64,000 bases of DNA from Lustribacter sp965277075 (GTDB taxonomy: Bacteria; Vulcanimicrobiota; Vulcanimicrobiia; Vulcanimicrobiales; Vulcanimicrobiaceae), in NCBI GenBank assembly GCA_965277075.1, contig OZ255707.1:3782001-3846000 (forward strand), written 5' to 3'. Both the position numbers and the translations under genes were made by a program. Positions 17,564-25,073 of the stretch are shown here, piece by piece. The notes beneath the pieces were generated by a model. That model was not told the origin of the DNA. It ran no database searches and saw nothing but the letters and a program-made list of their open reading frames with translations. Position 1 is the first letter of the stretch. Each line of letters begins with the position of its first letter.

Positions 17564-18473
17564 GCGCCGTGCCGTATTGGGCGCAGCCGGTTCCGGCAAC
17601 CTCGAACGCCGACCCGTGCGGAATGCCGACGCGCACGTAGGGCAAACCGACGAACACGGTGCAGGCGCGTTCCAGTCCGAACGTCTTCACCGCGATTTGG
17701 CCCTGATCGTGATACATCGTTACGATGACGTCGTAGCGTCCTTGGACGCCGGCGCGAAAGACCGTGTCCGGCGAGAGCGGGCCGCTCACGTCGAACCCAT
17801 TTGCTCGTGCTGCGGCGACGGCCGGCGCGATCTCCTCGGCGTCTTCGGGACCACTCGCGTGCGGGTTGAGCCCGGCGACGGCGATACGCGGATTCGCCCA
17901 TCCCCACCGCCGCATGTATTCGCCGATGAGCGTGATCACGTGGAGCACGTTTTCTTGCGTGACCATCGCCGGGACATCACGCATCGCGACGTGTTCGCCG
18001 ATCGGAATCGTGCGCAACGCATCGGTCATGCGCAACAGAAACGTTGCCGGCGGATGCATTTCTTCCGTCACGCCGGTGATACCGGCAAGGCGAAACGATC
18101 CGCGGTCGATCGGTGCAACAATCATCGCGTCGATCTCGCGCGCTTCCGCAGCCGCGATGGTCTGCTGTATCCACGCGTACGTCGCGCGACCGCCGCCGGC
18201 CGACGGGCGGCCGACGACGTACTCGCTGCGATCGAGCGAACCGTCGTCGAGCACCGCAACGGCGTCGTTCGAACGCGCGTCTCCAAACGCCGCCACATCA
18301 CGCAGTGCGAGCGCGACGCCGCAGGTCTTCGCCGCTTCATCGACCGTCGCGCGGCTGCCGACCAGCACGACGTCCGCGAGCGCTTGCGGTTCGCCCGTGG
18401 CCAGCGCCTTGACGCAGACGTCGGGTCCAACGCCCGATGGATCACCGATGACGACGGCCAGCAGCGGTTTCAA
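17478..18473 (-). CDS. PdxA-family dehydrogenase, possibly TphB-like cis-dihydrodiol dehydrogenase
   Basis: A 331-residue member of the PdxA family (zinc-dependent NAD 4-hydroxythreonine-4-phosphate dehydrogenase). The N-terminus MKPLLAVVIGDPSGVGPD, LNPHASGPEDAEE, MYHDQGQIAVKTFG and PHGSAFEVAGTG are family motifs with the metal-binding histidines. The usual GGHTEFLA segment is replaced by EEMHPPATFL, so it is a variant. I use TTG at 18473, which overlaps the upstream stop (TTGA); an upstream in-frame ATG lies at 18512. Because it is coupled to a ring-hydroxylating oxygenase-like gene, a TphB-type role (terephthalate cis-dihydrodiol dehydrogenase, also in the PdxA family) is more likely than pyridoxine synthesis. 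That is inference. Confidence 0.82.
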   Translation of the reverse strand: MKPLLAVVIGDPSGVGPDVCVKALATGEPQALADVVLVGSRATVDEAAKTCGVALALRDVAAFGDARSNDAVAVLDDGSLDRSEYVVGRPSAGGGRATYAWIQQTIAAAEAREIDAMIVAPIDRGSFRLAGITGVTEEMHPPATFLLRMTDALRTIPIGEHVAMRDVPAMVTQENVLHVITLIGEYMRRWGWANPRIAVAGLNPHASGPEDAEEIAPAVAAARANGFDVSGPLSPDTVFRAGVQGRYDVIVTMYHDQGQIAVKTFGLERACTVFVGLPYVRVGIPHGSAFEVAGTGCAQYGTALTAMLTAARLAAGHASAGAESDRPRTRS

Positions 18474-19579
18474 AAGCGCGCGAGAAATTCGGTCCGCAAG
18501 GTCTCGTGCCACGGCGCGTCTCGCGGAATGCGCCGGTCGATCGCGCGTAGCGTGCGATAGGTTTGCGGCTCGGCGCCGGGCAACGCTTCGCCACGTTCCC
18601 CCCGCTCGAGCGCGTCGAGCAGCACGCGACGTAGCGTGATGACGACGCGATCGGTCGTTCCGAGATGTTCTTTCGAGCGATCGACGATTGCGCCCATCCC
18701 CTCTTGCACCGCGAAATCTTGCGTGTTGATTCCGGTGATACCGGTAAAGCTCGTCGCGCGTTGCTTCGCGCGATCGATCAGGTAGCCGTTCGACGCGTTG
18801 CGCTTCGGCAGATACCCGGGCAGCAGATCGTCGGGCCCACGTCCCGCGCGCGCTTCGTCGTAGATCGCCTGGTCACGCGTGATGGGTTGGCCCGGATCGT
18901 ACGAATACATGAAATTGTACGTCCACGTATGTTCGTCGTCGATCGGCACCCAGATGTGGCCGTTGATCGTCGGCGTCGCCTCCTTCCGGCCCCAGAAGAC
19001 GGCATCGACGGTCCCACGCATGTGATACGACGGCATGATGTAGTGATAGCCGCGTACCCACTGCTCGTCATCGCCGTGGTCGCGAATACCGGCGTAAAAA
19101 ATGCCGTAGGCGGTGACCTCGATCTCGAGGTTCGCGACGATCGAACGGAAGTCGCGCAGGAACGAGCGATCGCCGATCTTCTCGTTGTGCAAGATCGTTG
19201 CGTGCGTCGGATCGACGCCGCCTTCGAGCGCCTGCAAAAAATTGCAATCCTCGAACGTTTTGGATGCAAAGTGATGCGTGGACGGGGTCCGGACCAGCTC
19301 GTAATCGGGAACGGGTGGCTGCGCGTCGGGCGTCCCCATGTACGTCCAGACGATTCCGCCGCCTTCCCAGGTTGGATATGCATCGAGATCGACGTTGCCG
19401 TCGGCATCACGCGATACGAGCATGTCTTCTCCGAGCAGCCGCACGCGTTGCGGTAAGCCGTCGCGTTCGGGCAATTCTTCGGAGAGAAGCGCGGGAATCC
19501 AGTAGCTCCGGAACAAGCGCCCCATGGGCGTGCCCGGACCGACGCGCGTCATGCGCACGTTGTCAGCCGGCAGTAACAT
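18470..19579 (-). CDS. Ring-hydroxylating oxygenase alpha-subunit-like protein lacking the Rieske domain
   Basis: A 369-residue protein related to phthalate-dioxygenase-type oxygenases. The N-terminus (RVGPGTPMGRLFRSYWIPAL, then RVRLLGEDMLVSRDADG) and the catalytic domain align with the family. The iron-binding helix is clear: FLQALEGGVDPTHATILHNE provides the two histidines. The segment that should carry CxHR and CxxHGW between them is absent: DADGNVDL runs straight into DAYPTWEGGGIVW. About 65-70 residues are missing in frame, so there is no [2Fe-2S] site. Without a Rieske centre the protein could not receive electrons in the normal way. It is coupled to the PdxA-like gene and preceded by an SBP gene 12 bases upstream. 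Confidence 0.85.
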   Translation of the reverse strand: MLLPADNVRMTRVGPGTPMGRLFRSYWIPALLSEELPERDGLPQRVRLLGEDMLVSRDADGNVDLDAYPTWEGGGIVWTYMGTPDAQPPVPDYELVRTPSTHHFASKTFEDCNFLQALEGGVDPTHATILHNEKIGDRSFLRDFRSIVANLEIEVTAYGIFYAGIRDHGDDEQWVRGYHYIMPSYHMRGTVDAVFWGRKEATPTINGHIWVPIDDEHTWTYNFMYSYDPGQPITRDQAIYDEARAGRGPDDLLPGYLPKRNASNGYLIDRAKQRATSFTGITGINTQDFAVQEGMGAIVDRSKEHLGTTDRVVITLRRVLLDALERGERGEALPGAEPQTYRTLRAIDRRIPRDAPWHETLRTEFLARF

Positions 19580-19591
19580 GCAACAACCTCC

Positions 19592-20563
19592 TCAGCGAAA
19601 TGCGATCGGGTTGACCAGATCGCGTGGATCGGGCGCGTTGGCGATGACTTTGTAGTGCGCGGCGGCGTCGATGAGCGGCTTCATCAGTTGCGGCGTCAGC
19701 GACGTCCCCGCCGTGACGCGGAAGCCGACCGACGTGATGTCGTCGGTCGGCACCGAGAGAAACTTGGCGAGCATCGGCGCGGTTTCCGCATGATGCGCGT
19801 TCGTATACACGGCTGCGTCGTGCATCGTGCGCACGAACGTCGCTGCGAGCGACGCCGCGCGCGTGACGAAATCGTCTTTTGCAAACCATGCGGTCATCGT
19901 GAAGCGCGGGGCGATCGCTGTCGCCGAATAGCCGAGCACGCGCACTTTTCCGCTATCCAATCCGTTCTTGAGGAACGGCTGCGTGAGCGTCCCGACCGCC
20001 AGTCGTCCCGCGGCGACCGCGTCGGCGACCGTGCTCATCGGCACTTCGGCGAGTTTGACGCTCGAGGCATCGCCGCCGTGCGCGTCGATCCACGTCTTCA
20101 TCGCAATCGTGTAGAGATCGTCGATGGCCGAGACGGCGGCGGTCTTTCCGTTCAGATCCGCGGCATTTTGCAACGGCCCGTCCGATTTCACGACGAGTGC
20201 GAACGACGGGCTCGCCGCATTGTATTCGCCACCGGGCGCGAGCAACGTGAGACCGAGGCCTTTGCCCCGAGCAGCGAGCAGTGACGGCATGCTCGACTTC
20301 CCGACGTCGTACTGACCGCCGATCACGCCCGCGACGATAGCCGAACCGCTGGCCAGTCGATCCACCTGAGCGTCGACGCCGGCCCGCCGGAACATCCCGC
20401 TGTCCATGGCGTAGAGGTACGGCGTGACCTCGTCGTTCGAGGACGAGGCCGCGCGAAGCGGGACCAGGTCGGCGGCGCTCGCAACATCGGGCCGGAGCGC
20501 AAGAGCCGTCGCCCCGGCGAGTGCGATAAACCGTGCGCGCGACACATCAGAACCGATGGTCAT
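19592..20563 (-). CDS. ABC transporter substrate-binding protein, NMT1/SsuA-like
   Basis: A 323-residue SBP. Its N-terminus, SRARFIALAGATALALRP ending in ASAA, is a Tat-like or Sec signal. Signatures are YAMDSGMFRRAGVDAQV, GGQYDVGKSS, AADLNGKTAAV, IDAHGGDASSVKLAEVP and AIAPRFTMTAWF. It heads the minus-strand operon with the Rieske-less oxygenase and PdxA/TphB-like dehydrogenase, which would fit uptake of an aromatic acid. Terephthalate clusters use a different SBP type (TTT-type TphC), so the parallel is functional, not homologous. Confidence 0.86.
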   Translation of the reverse strand: MTIGSDVSRARFIALAGATALALRPDVASAADLVPLRAASSSNDEVTPYLYAMDSGMFRRAGVDAQVDRLASGSAIVAGVIGGQYDVGKSSMPSLLAARGKGLGLTLLAPGGEYNAASPSFALVVKSDGPLQNAADLNGKTAAVSAIDDLYTIAMKTWIDAHGGDASSVKLAEVPMSTVADAVAAGRLAVGTLTQPFLKNGLDSGKVRVLGYSATAIAPRFTMTAWFAKDDFVTRAASLAATFVRTMHDAAVYTNAHHAETAPMLAKFLSVPTDDITSVGFRVTAGTSLTPQLMKPLIDAAAHYKVIANAPDPRDLVNPIAFR

Positions 20564-20622
20564 CGATCGAGCCTACCACCGGCGAACGGGCGAAACAAGG
20601 CCGGAGGGTCGACCAAACGATG

Positions 20623-20814
20623 TCATTCGCGCTCGACGCGTTCGACGACGGCGTCGCCGTCACGGTCGACGACCACGTCGAAGACCAGCGGCCGGCAACA
20701 GACGGGGCAATCCTCGACGAACTTCTGCCGGCGTCCCGCCGTCGGGTCGACGCCGACGGCGTTTTCTTCGTTGCACGAGGGGCAGGTGTAGAGAGCGTCC
20801 GGTTCAATCGGCAT
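20623..20814 (-). CDS. CPxCG-motif cysteine-rich protein
   Basis: A 63-residue protein starting MPIEPDALYTCPSCNEEN. Two CxxC knuckles are present (CPSC near residue 11 and CPVC near residue 36), which form a rubredoxin/zinc-ribbon-like site. The acidic C-terminus contains VVVDRDGDAVVER. This matches the small CPXCG motif-containing cysteine-rich family of unknown function. The open frame extends upstream to 20958 but only this part resembles the family. It is divergent from fluC, 23 bases away. Confidence 0.75.
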   Translation of the reverse strand: MPIEPDALYTCPSCNEENAVGVDPTAGRRQKFVEDCPVCCRPLVFDVVVDRDGDAVVERVERE

Positions 20815-20837
20815 CCGATGACTTTCGTGAGGTGCCG

Positions 20838-21224
20838 GTGATCGATTGGCGCCCATTCGCAGCGGTCGCGGCCGGTGCCGCAATCGGCGGTCTTCTTCGG
20901 TTCGCGATCGGGCTCTGGACTGTCGGCCGTTTCGGCTTGCAAGCGGGCTGGGTGGCAACGGGGTTCATCAACGTTTCGGGTTCGTTCGCGATCGGTATTC
21001 TGGTGGAACTCGCAGCCCACGGTTCCGTTTCGCCGGTCGGCCGCGTGTTCTGGGCGACCGGGGTCCTCGGCGGCTACACGACGTTTTCCACCTACGCACT
21101 CGAACTCACGGTGCTGGCGCCCGGATCCGTGTTGCTCACCGCGCTCTACGGGGCCGGAAGCGTCGGTTTCGGGGTTGCCGCCGCGGCCGCGGGCGTTCAA
21201 ATCGCGCGCCTTGCCCTGCGGTAG
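20838..21224 (+). CDS. crcB: Fluoride channel FluC (CrcB)
   Basis: A 128-residue protein with four membrane segments, the usual FluC length. Diagnostic motifs are GGLLRFAIG near the start, TGFINVSGSFAIGIL with the conserved asparagine, and TGVLGGYTTFSTYALE containing the GxxTTFSTF-type sodium/fluoride element. It acts as a dimeric fluoride export channel in the inner membrane. The start is GTG at 20838 with GAGGTG just upstream; longer readings of the frame have no family similarity. I see no fluoride riboswitch in the short upstream gap. Confidence 0.9.
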   Translation: MIDWRPFAAVAAGAAIGGLLRFAIGLWTVGRFGLQAGWVATGFINVSGSFAIGILVELAAHGSVSPVGRVFWATGVLGGYTTFSTYALELTVLAPGSVLLTALYGAGSVGFGVAAAAAGVQIARLALR

Positions 21225-21240
21225 GCGGCTGTGGTAATAT
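21211..21240 (+). promoter_or_regulatory. Candidate promoter for rpmG-trnW-secE-nusG
   Basis: TTGCCC at 21211-21216 and TAATAT at 21235-21240 with an 18-base spacer lie over the end of fluC. They are the best sigma-70-like pair before rpmG. Confidence 0.4.
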
Positions 21241-21250
21241 CACATCCTGG

Positions 21251-21270
21251 AACGGGCCCGGCCCGTTTTC
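21251..21270 (+). terminator. Hairpin with T-rich tail upstream of rpmG
   Basis: AACGGGC-CCG-GCCCGTT at 21251-21267 followed by TTTCTT. It can terminate fluC transcription. It would also lie at the very start of a transcript from the 21211 promoter, so an attenuator or 5'-stabilising role is possible. Confidence 0.55.
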
Positions 21271-21306
21271 TTCATGTCCGGCGCTCGGCGCTATACGGAT
21301 CAAACG

Positions 21307-21471
21307 ATGGCGAAAAAAGAAAACCGCGTGATGGTGACGATGGCGTGCACGGAGTGCAAGCGGCGAAACTACAACACGTTCAAAAACAAGCAGAACACCT
21401 CCGACCGGCTCGAGTTGAGCAAATATTGCCGCTGGTGCCGGTGTCACCGTTCGCACCGCGAGACAAAATAG
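21307..21471 (+). CDS. rpmG: 50S ribosomal protein L33
   Basis: 54 residues: MAKKENRVMVTMACTECKRR, then NYNTFKNKQNT and LSKYCRWCRCHRSHRETK. The four zinc-ligand cysteines (CTEC and CRWC) are present, so this is the zinc-binding C+ form. The ATG at 21307 is used; the frame upstream has no similarity. Gene order rpmG, tRNA-Trp, secE, nusG is conserved in many bacteria. Confidence 0.95.
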   Translation: MAKKENRVMVTMACTECKRRNYNTFKNKQNTSDRLELSKYCRWCRCHRSHRETK

Positions 21472-21517
21472 ACATCATTGCGCGCGGAGTCGCGGAACGC
21501 GAACCTTTTGTTCCAGG

Positions 21518-21581
21518 CGGCTTGCGGGCGAAGCCCGCAAACGCGACGGCGGCTTGCGGGCGAAGCCCGCAAACGCGACGG
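21518..21581. repeat. Tandem 32-bp repeat, two copies, each a stem-loop
   Basis: Two perfect copies (21518-21549 and 21550-21581). Each contains TTGCGGGC-GAA-GCCCGCAA, an 8-bp perfect stem with a GAA loop. A related smaller palindrome, GATTCGCG-GAA-CGCGAATC, follows at 21581-21599, and a partial relative (GTCGCGGAACGCGAAC) precedes at about 21489-21504. The array fills the gap between rpmG and tRNA-Trp and may act in transcript processing or as REP-like elements. Confidence 0.8.
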
Positions 21582-21604
21582 ATTCGCGGAACGCGAATCC
21601 TCTT

Positions 21605-21680
21605 AGGGTGGTAGCTCAATTGGTAGAGTTGCGGTCTCCAAAACCGTCGGTTGCAGGTTCGAGTCCTGTCCGCCCTGCCA
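21605..21680 (+). tRNA. tRNA-Trp (anticodon CCA)
   Basis: The acceptor stem AGGGTGG (21605-21611) pairs with CCGCCCT (21670-21676), including one G-T pair. The D-loop has GGTAGAG-type bases, the anticodon loop reads CTCCAAA with CCA, and the T-arm contains GGTTCGAGTCC. The discriminator G and CCA end (21678-21680) are encoded. Its position before secE is the widespread arrangement. Confidence 0.97.
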
Positions 21681-21704
21681 CATTTTTGCGGTAGAAGATA
21701 AGCG

Positions 21705-22013
21705 ATGAAATCGACACCCAAGAACCCATCGACGCCTGCGCGCACGCCGGCCCCCGGCCGCCCCGGCAATCGTCCGGCGACGCCGGCCGGGCGCTCCGCG
21801 TCGCCCCAGCGCGCCGCCAATGCCGCCGCGACGCAAGATTTCTTCCGCGGCATCGTCTCGGAGATGAAGCGGGTCACGTGGCCTTCTCGCGATGAGTGGG
21901 TTGCAGCGACCATTCTGACCGTCGCGCTCGTCGTCGGCGTCGGCATCTTCACCTACCTCGTCGATCTTGCATTCGGCTGGATCTTCACGTTGCTCACCGG
22001 AGGAGCTCGCTAA
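21705..22013 (+). CDS. secE: Protein translocase subunit SecE
   Basis: 102 residues. A proline/alanine-rich N-terminal extension of about 45 residues precedes the conserved amphipathic helix FFRGIVSEMKRVTWPSRDEW and one membrane segment. SecE is the essential small subunit of SecYEG. The stop overlaps the nusG start (TAATG). Confidence 0.95.
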   Translation: MKSTPKNPSTPARTPAPGRPGNRPATPAGRSASPQRAANAAATQDFFRGIVSEMKRVTWPSRDEWVAATILTVALVVGVGIFTYLVDLAFGWIFTLLTGGAR

Positions 22014-22657
22014 TGGACCAGTCGACCGTCGATACCGAAATGACCGACGCGACGGAAGCCGTCGCCGTCGACACTGACGCGAACGATAGCGACGCCGGCA
22101 CGGCCGTCGGCGCTAAGCCGAAGTCGAACAAGAACTGGTTCGTCATTCACACCTACTCGGGATATGAGAACAAGGTGAAGGCGAATCTCGAGCGTCGCAT
22201 TCACTCGATGAACATGCAAGACAAGATCTTTCGCGTGCTTGTTCCGATGGAAGACGAAGTCGAGTTCAAGGACGGCAAGCGCAAGATCACGCCGAAAAAA
22301 GTGTTTCCGGGCTACGTACTCGTCGAGATGGACATGGACGACGGCTCGTGGTACGTCGTGCGCAATACGAGCGGCGTCACGGGCTTCGTCGGCTCGCCCG
22401 GTTCGGGTGAAAAACCCGTGCCGTTGCAAGAAAAAGAAGTCAAGACGATCCTCAAGCAGATGGGCATCGAGACGCCGAAGCTCAAGATCGACTTCGCAAA
22501 GGGCGACCGCATCAAGGTCACCTCCGGTCCGTTCTTCGATTTCACCGGCATCGTCGACGACATTCAGCCGGAAAAAGAAAAGGTTCGTGCCCTCATCTCC
22601 ATCTTCGGTCGCGAGACGCCCGTCGAGCTCGAGTTTTATCAAATCGAAAAGGTGTAA
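22013..22657 (+). CDS. nusG: Transcription termination/antitermination protein NusG
   Basis: 214 residues. An acidic N-terminal extension of about 40 residues precedes the NGN domain (KNWFVIHTYSGYENKVKANL, VFPGYVLVEM) and the KOW domain (FAKGDRIKVTSGPFFDFTG). NusG binds RNA polymerase and links it to Rho or the ribosome. Translational overlap with secE is present and the length is otherwise normal. Confidence 0.96.
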   Translation: MDQSTVDTEMTDATEAVAVDTDANDSDAGTAVGAKPKSNKNWFVIHTYSGYENKVKANLERRIHSMNMQDKIFRVLVPMEDEVEFKDGKRKITPKKVFPGYVLVEMDMDDGSWYVVRNTSGVTGFVGSPGSGEKPVPLQEKEVKTILKQMGIETPKLKIDFAKGDRIKVTSGPFFDFTGIVDDIQPEKEKVRALISIFGRETPVELEFYQIEKV

Positions 22658-22687
22658 CGTTCGTTTTTCGCGGCGGTACAGCGTCGC

Positions 22688-22966
22688 GTGAAGTGGATGC
22701 GCTTGCTCCGAATTTATCGGATTCGCCGGAACCTGCTCGACGCGTTTCGTATGTTGCGCGACCCGCGGGTACCATTGCATCTTAAGCTGATCGCGGTCGG
22801 GCTTACGCTGCTGATTCTCTCGCCGCTCAATATTCTCGGTGACATTCCGTTGCTGGGACTCATCGACGACGTCGCGCTTCTGAGCTTGTTGTCCGGTTGG
22901 TTCGTCGGCGCGGCGCTTCGCGCAGGAGAACGAACGTTGGAGGTGGGACCGCTTGTCTCGCGATGA
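22688..22966 (+). CDS. DUF1232 (YkvA-like) membrane protein
   Basis: 92 residues from GTG. After a basic N-terminus, LRDPRVPLHLKLIAVGLTLL and LSPLNILGDIPLLGLIDDVA match DUF1232, where the SPxDxxPD pattern is typical; here it is SPLNILGDI. Two hydrophobic helices are present. It overlaps the downstream VOC gene (ATGA). Function unknown. Confidence 0.8.
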   Translation: MKWMRLLRIYRIRRNLLDAFRMLRDPRVPLHLKLIAVGLTLLILSPLNILGDIPLLGLIDDVALLSLLSGWFVGAALRAGERTLEVGPLVSR

Positions 22967-23382
22967 TCATCGGGAACGTGAGCGTCTACGTTAATGACTT
23001 GGAACGCGCGCTTGCGTTCTACCGCGACGTGCTCGGTTGGCGCATCACCTCCGATGTTCCGATGGGCGACCACCTTCGCTGGGTCACCGTCGCACCGTCG
23101 AACAGCAACAGCGGATTCGTGTTGGTTGACCGGTACGGTGATTGGTCGGCGGAGATGGTCGGCGGCTGGAGCGGCGTCGTCCTCGACGTCGACGACGTGG
23201 GTCGCACGTACTCGGATTTGATCGGCAAAGGCGTCGAGTTCACCGAACCGCCGCGGCAAGAATCGTACGGGATGTGGGCGGCGTTCTCCGATTCGGAAGG
23301 CAACCTGTTCGGTTTACGCGACGCCCATCGTCCGTACTCGCCGCCTCCGCGCGGGCTGATGAGTAAGTTTCTCGGCTTTTAG
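22963..23382 (+). CDS. Single-domain VOC family protein
   Basis: 139 residues starting MIIGNVSVYVNDLERALAFY. It has LGWRITSDVPMG, VVLDVDDVGRTYSDLIGKG and FSDSEGNLFGL, the latter with the conserved glutamate and the usual PEGN-type end. It resembles the common glyoxalase-like proteins of unknown substrate. It is coupled by overlap to DUF1232. Confidence 0.85.
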   Translation: MIIGNVSVYVNDLERALAFYRDVLGWRITSDVPMGDHLRWVTVAPSNSNSGFVLVDRYGDWSAEMVGGWSGVVLDVDDVGRTYSDLIGKGVEFTEPPRQESYGMWAAFSDSEGNLFGLRDAHRPYSPPPRGLMSKFLGF

Positions 23383-23392
23383 TGCCTCTCCA

Positions 23393-23806
23393 CTAGCCCG
23401 CGTTGACCATCCAGTCGATGCCGTACTTGTCCGTCAGCATTCCGAAGCTCGCGCCCCAAAACTGTTTCGCGTAGGGCTCATGTATCGCGCCGCCGGTCGC
23501 TAACGCGTCGAAGATGCGCTGTCCTTCGGCCGCGTCGGAGCTTCCGATGGACAGCCGGACGCGCGCGTTGAGGCCCCGCTCGGGAAAGTCGCCACGGAAC
23601 GAGTCCGAGGCCATGAACGCCACGCCCGGAGCTTTGAAGGACGAATGCATGACGCCGTTTTTCGCTTCGGGCGGCACCTGATCGGCCGTCTGCGCGTCCC
23701 CATAGCGCATGATGTCACCGATTTCACCGCCGAAAACCGCCTTGTAGAAGTTCAGGGCCGCCTCACAGTTTCCACCGTCGAAATGCAGGTAGGGCTCGAC
23801 TTGCAT
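23393..23806 (-). CDS. PhnB/YjdN-like VOC protein
   Basis: 137 residues. The N-terminus MQVEPYLHFDGGNCEAALNF and FYKAVFGGEIGDIMRYG, the central HSSFKAPGVAFMASD and the end WGASFGMLTDKYGIDWMVN are characteristic of the PhnB/DUF1428-adjacent VOC subgroup (YjdN-like). This subgroup has no established reaction. It is divergent from rplK. Confidence 0.87.
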   Translation of the reverse strand: MQVEPYLHFDGGNCEAALNFYKAVFGGEIGDIMRYGDAQTADQVPPEAKNGVMHSSFKAPGVAFMASDSFRGDFPERGLNARVRLSIGSSDAAEGQRIFDALATGGAIHEPYAKQFWGASFGMLTDKYGIDWMVNAG

Positions 23807-23824
23807 GACGTCTCTTTGTATACT
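23796..23824 (+). promoter_or_regulatory. Candidate rplKA promoter
   Basis: TCGACT at 23796-23801, a 17-base spacer and TATACT at 23819-23824 point toward rplK about 100 bases downstream. The -35 part overlaps the PhnB-like start. Confidence 0.4.
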
Positions 23825-23925
23825 CGTAGGGTTGCGTTCGCTTTGCGGACGCCGATCCGGAGGGCCGACCCCGCCGCCGGAACGACGAGGGGGCAGAACC
23901 GCTTGCGGTTCGTTAGGAGTGGTTT

Positions 23926-24351
23926 ATGGCAAAGAAAGTCGTCGGCAAGATCGGCCTGGCCCTGCCGGCCGGCAAAGCGACGCCGGCACCGCCGGTCGGG
24001 CCCGCGCTCGGGCCGTACTCGCTGAACATCATGGATTTCTGTAAGCAGTACAACGATCGTACGGCGAGCCAGCCCGGGATGATCATCCCGGTGGAAATCA
24101 CGGTTTTCGAAGACCGCACGTTCACGTTCATCACGAAGACGCCGCCGGCATCGTTCCTGATCAAGCGCGCGCTCAATCTCGCATCGGGCTCGAAGGAACC
24201 AAACCGCAACAAAGTCGGAAAACTCACCCAAGCGCAAGTGCGCGAAATCGCGACGACCAAGATGCCCGATCTCAATGCGAACGACATCGAGCATGCCGTG
24301 AAGATCATCGCGGGCACGGCGCGCTCGATGGGCGTCGAGGTAGCGTCATGA
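23926..24351 (+). CDS. rplK: 50S ribosomal protein L11
   Basis: 141 residues, the usual length. MAKKVVGKIGLALPAGKATP, PPVGPALGPYSLNIMDFCKQ and the C-terminal IIAGTARSMGVEV are diagnostic. It binds 23S rRNA at the GTPase-associated centre. It overlaps rplA (ATGA). Confidence 0.97.
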   Translation: MAKKVVGKIGLALPAGKATPAPPVGPALGPYSLNIMDFCKQYNDRTASQPGMIIPVEITVFEDRTFTFITKTPPASFLIKRALNLASGSKEPNRNKVGKLTQAQVREIATTKMPDLNANDIEHAVKIIAGTARSMGVEVAS

Positions 24352-25055
24352 GAAAGCACGGTAAGCGTTTCACGACGCTCGCGTCTTCGTACGACAGCGA
24401 AGCGCTCTTCGATACGGCCGAAGCGGTTTCGATCGTCAAGAAAAATGCGAACGCGAAATTCAACGAGACGGTCGAGATTCATGTTCGGTTAGGGGTCGAT
24501 CCCAAGAAGTCGGATCAAAATGTACGCGGCACGGTCAGCTTGCCGCACGGCACCGGTCGCTCGGTGCGCGTCATCGCGTTCGCGCGCGGCGACAAACTGC
24601 GCGAAGCGGAGGCAGCCGGTGCGGATGAGTTCGGCGAAAACGATCTCGTCGACAAAGTGAAAGCCGGTTTCACCGATTTCGACGTGGCGGTTGCGACGCC
24701 CGACATGATGGCGACGATCGGCAAAGAGCTGGGCCGTATCCTCGCGCAGAAGATGCCGAACCCGAAGTCGGGGACCGTTACGCCGAATATCGGCAATGCG
24801 ATCCGCGACATCAAAGCTGGTAAGGTGGAATATCGTCTCGACAAGACCGCGATCGTTCATACCCTGGTCGGCAAAGCGAACTTCGACGAGAGCGCGCTCG
24901 CTGATAACATCAACACGCTCATCGATGCGATCGTGCGGGCGAAACCGTCGGCTGCGAAGGGCGTCTATCTGCGTTCGATCACCATCGCGAGCACGATGGG
25001 CCCCGGCGTCAAGATCGACCCGACGCGTGTGAAGGCGACGGCCGCGACGGCCTAA
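24348..25055 (+). CDS. rplA: 50S ribosomal protein L1
   Basis: 235 residues of standard form: MRKHGKRFTTLASSYD, VSLPHGTGRSVRVIAFARGD, MPNPKSGTVTPNI and the end SITIASTMGPGVKID. L1 forms the L1 stalk and often autoregulates its own operon. rplJL, its usual downstream neighbours, are not here but at 48.9 kb. Confidence 0.97.
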   Translation: MRKHGKRFTTLASSYDSEALFDTAEAVSIVKKNANAKFNETVEIHVRLGVDPKKSDQNVRGTVSLPHGTGRSVRVIAFARGDKLREAEAAGADEFGENDLVDKVKAGFTDFDVAVATPDMMATIGKELGRILAQKMPNPKSGTVTPNIGNAIRDIKAGKVEYRLDKTAIVHTLVGKANFDESALADNINTLIDAIVRAKPSAAKGVYLRSITIASTMGPGVKIDPTRVKATAATA

Positions 25056-25056
25056 G

Positions 25057-25073
25057 ATTCACGTTCCGTGAAT
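25057..25073. terminator. Short perfect hairpin between convergent rplA and MFS genes
   Basis: ATTCACG-TTC-CGTGAAT at 25057-25073 directly follows the rplA stop and overlaps the MFS 3' end. It has no clear T-tract on the plus strand, so its terminator role is only plausible. Confidence 0.35.

Noticed and set aside
20815..20837. Fluoride riboswitch upstream of fluC
   Set aside because: Only 23 bases separate fluC from the divergent gene and I see no riboswitch-like conserved structure.
21518..21581. CRISPR-like array
   Set aside because: Only two directly abutting 32-bp copies with no spacers and no cas genes nearby.
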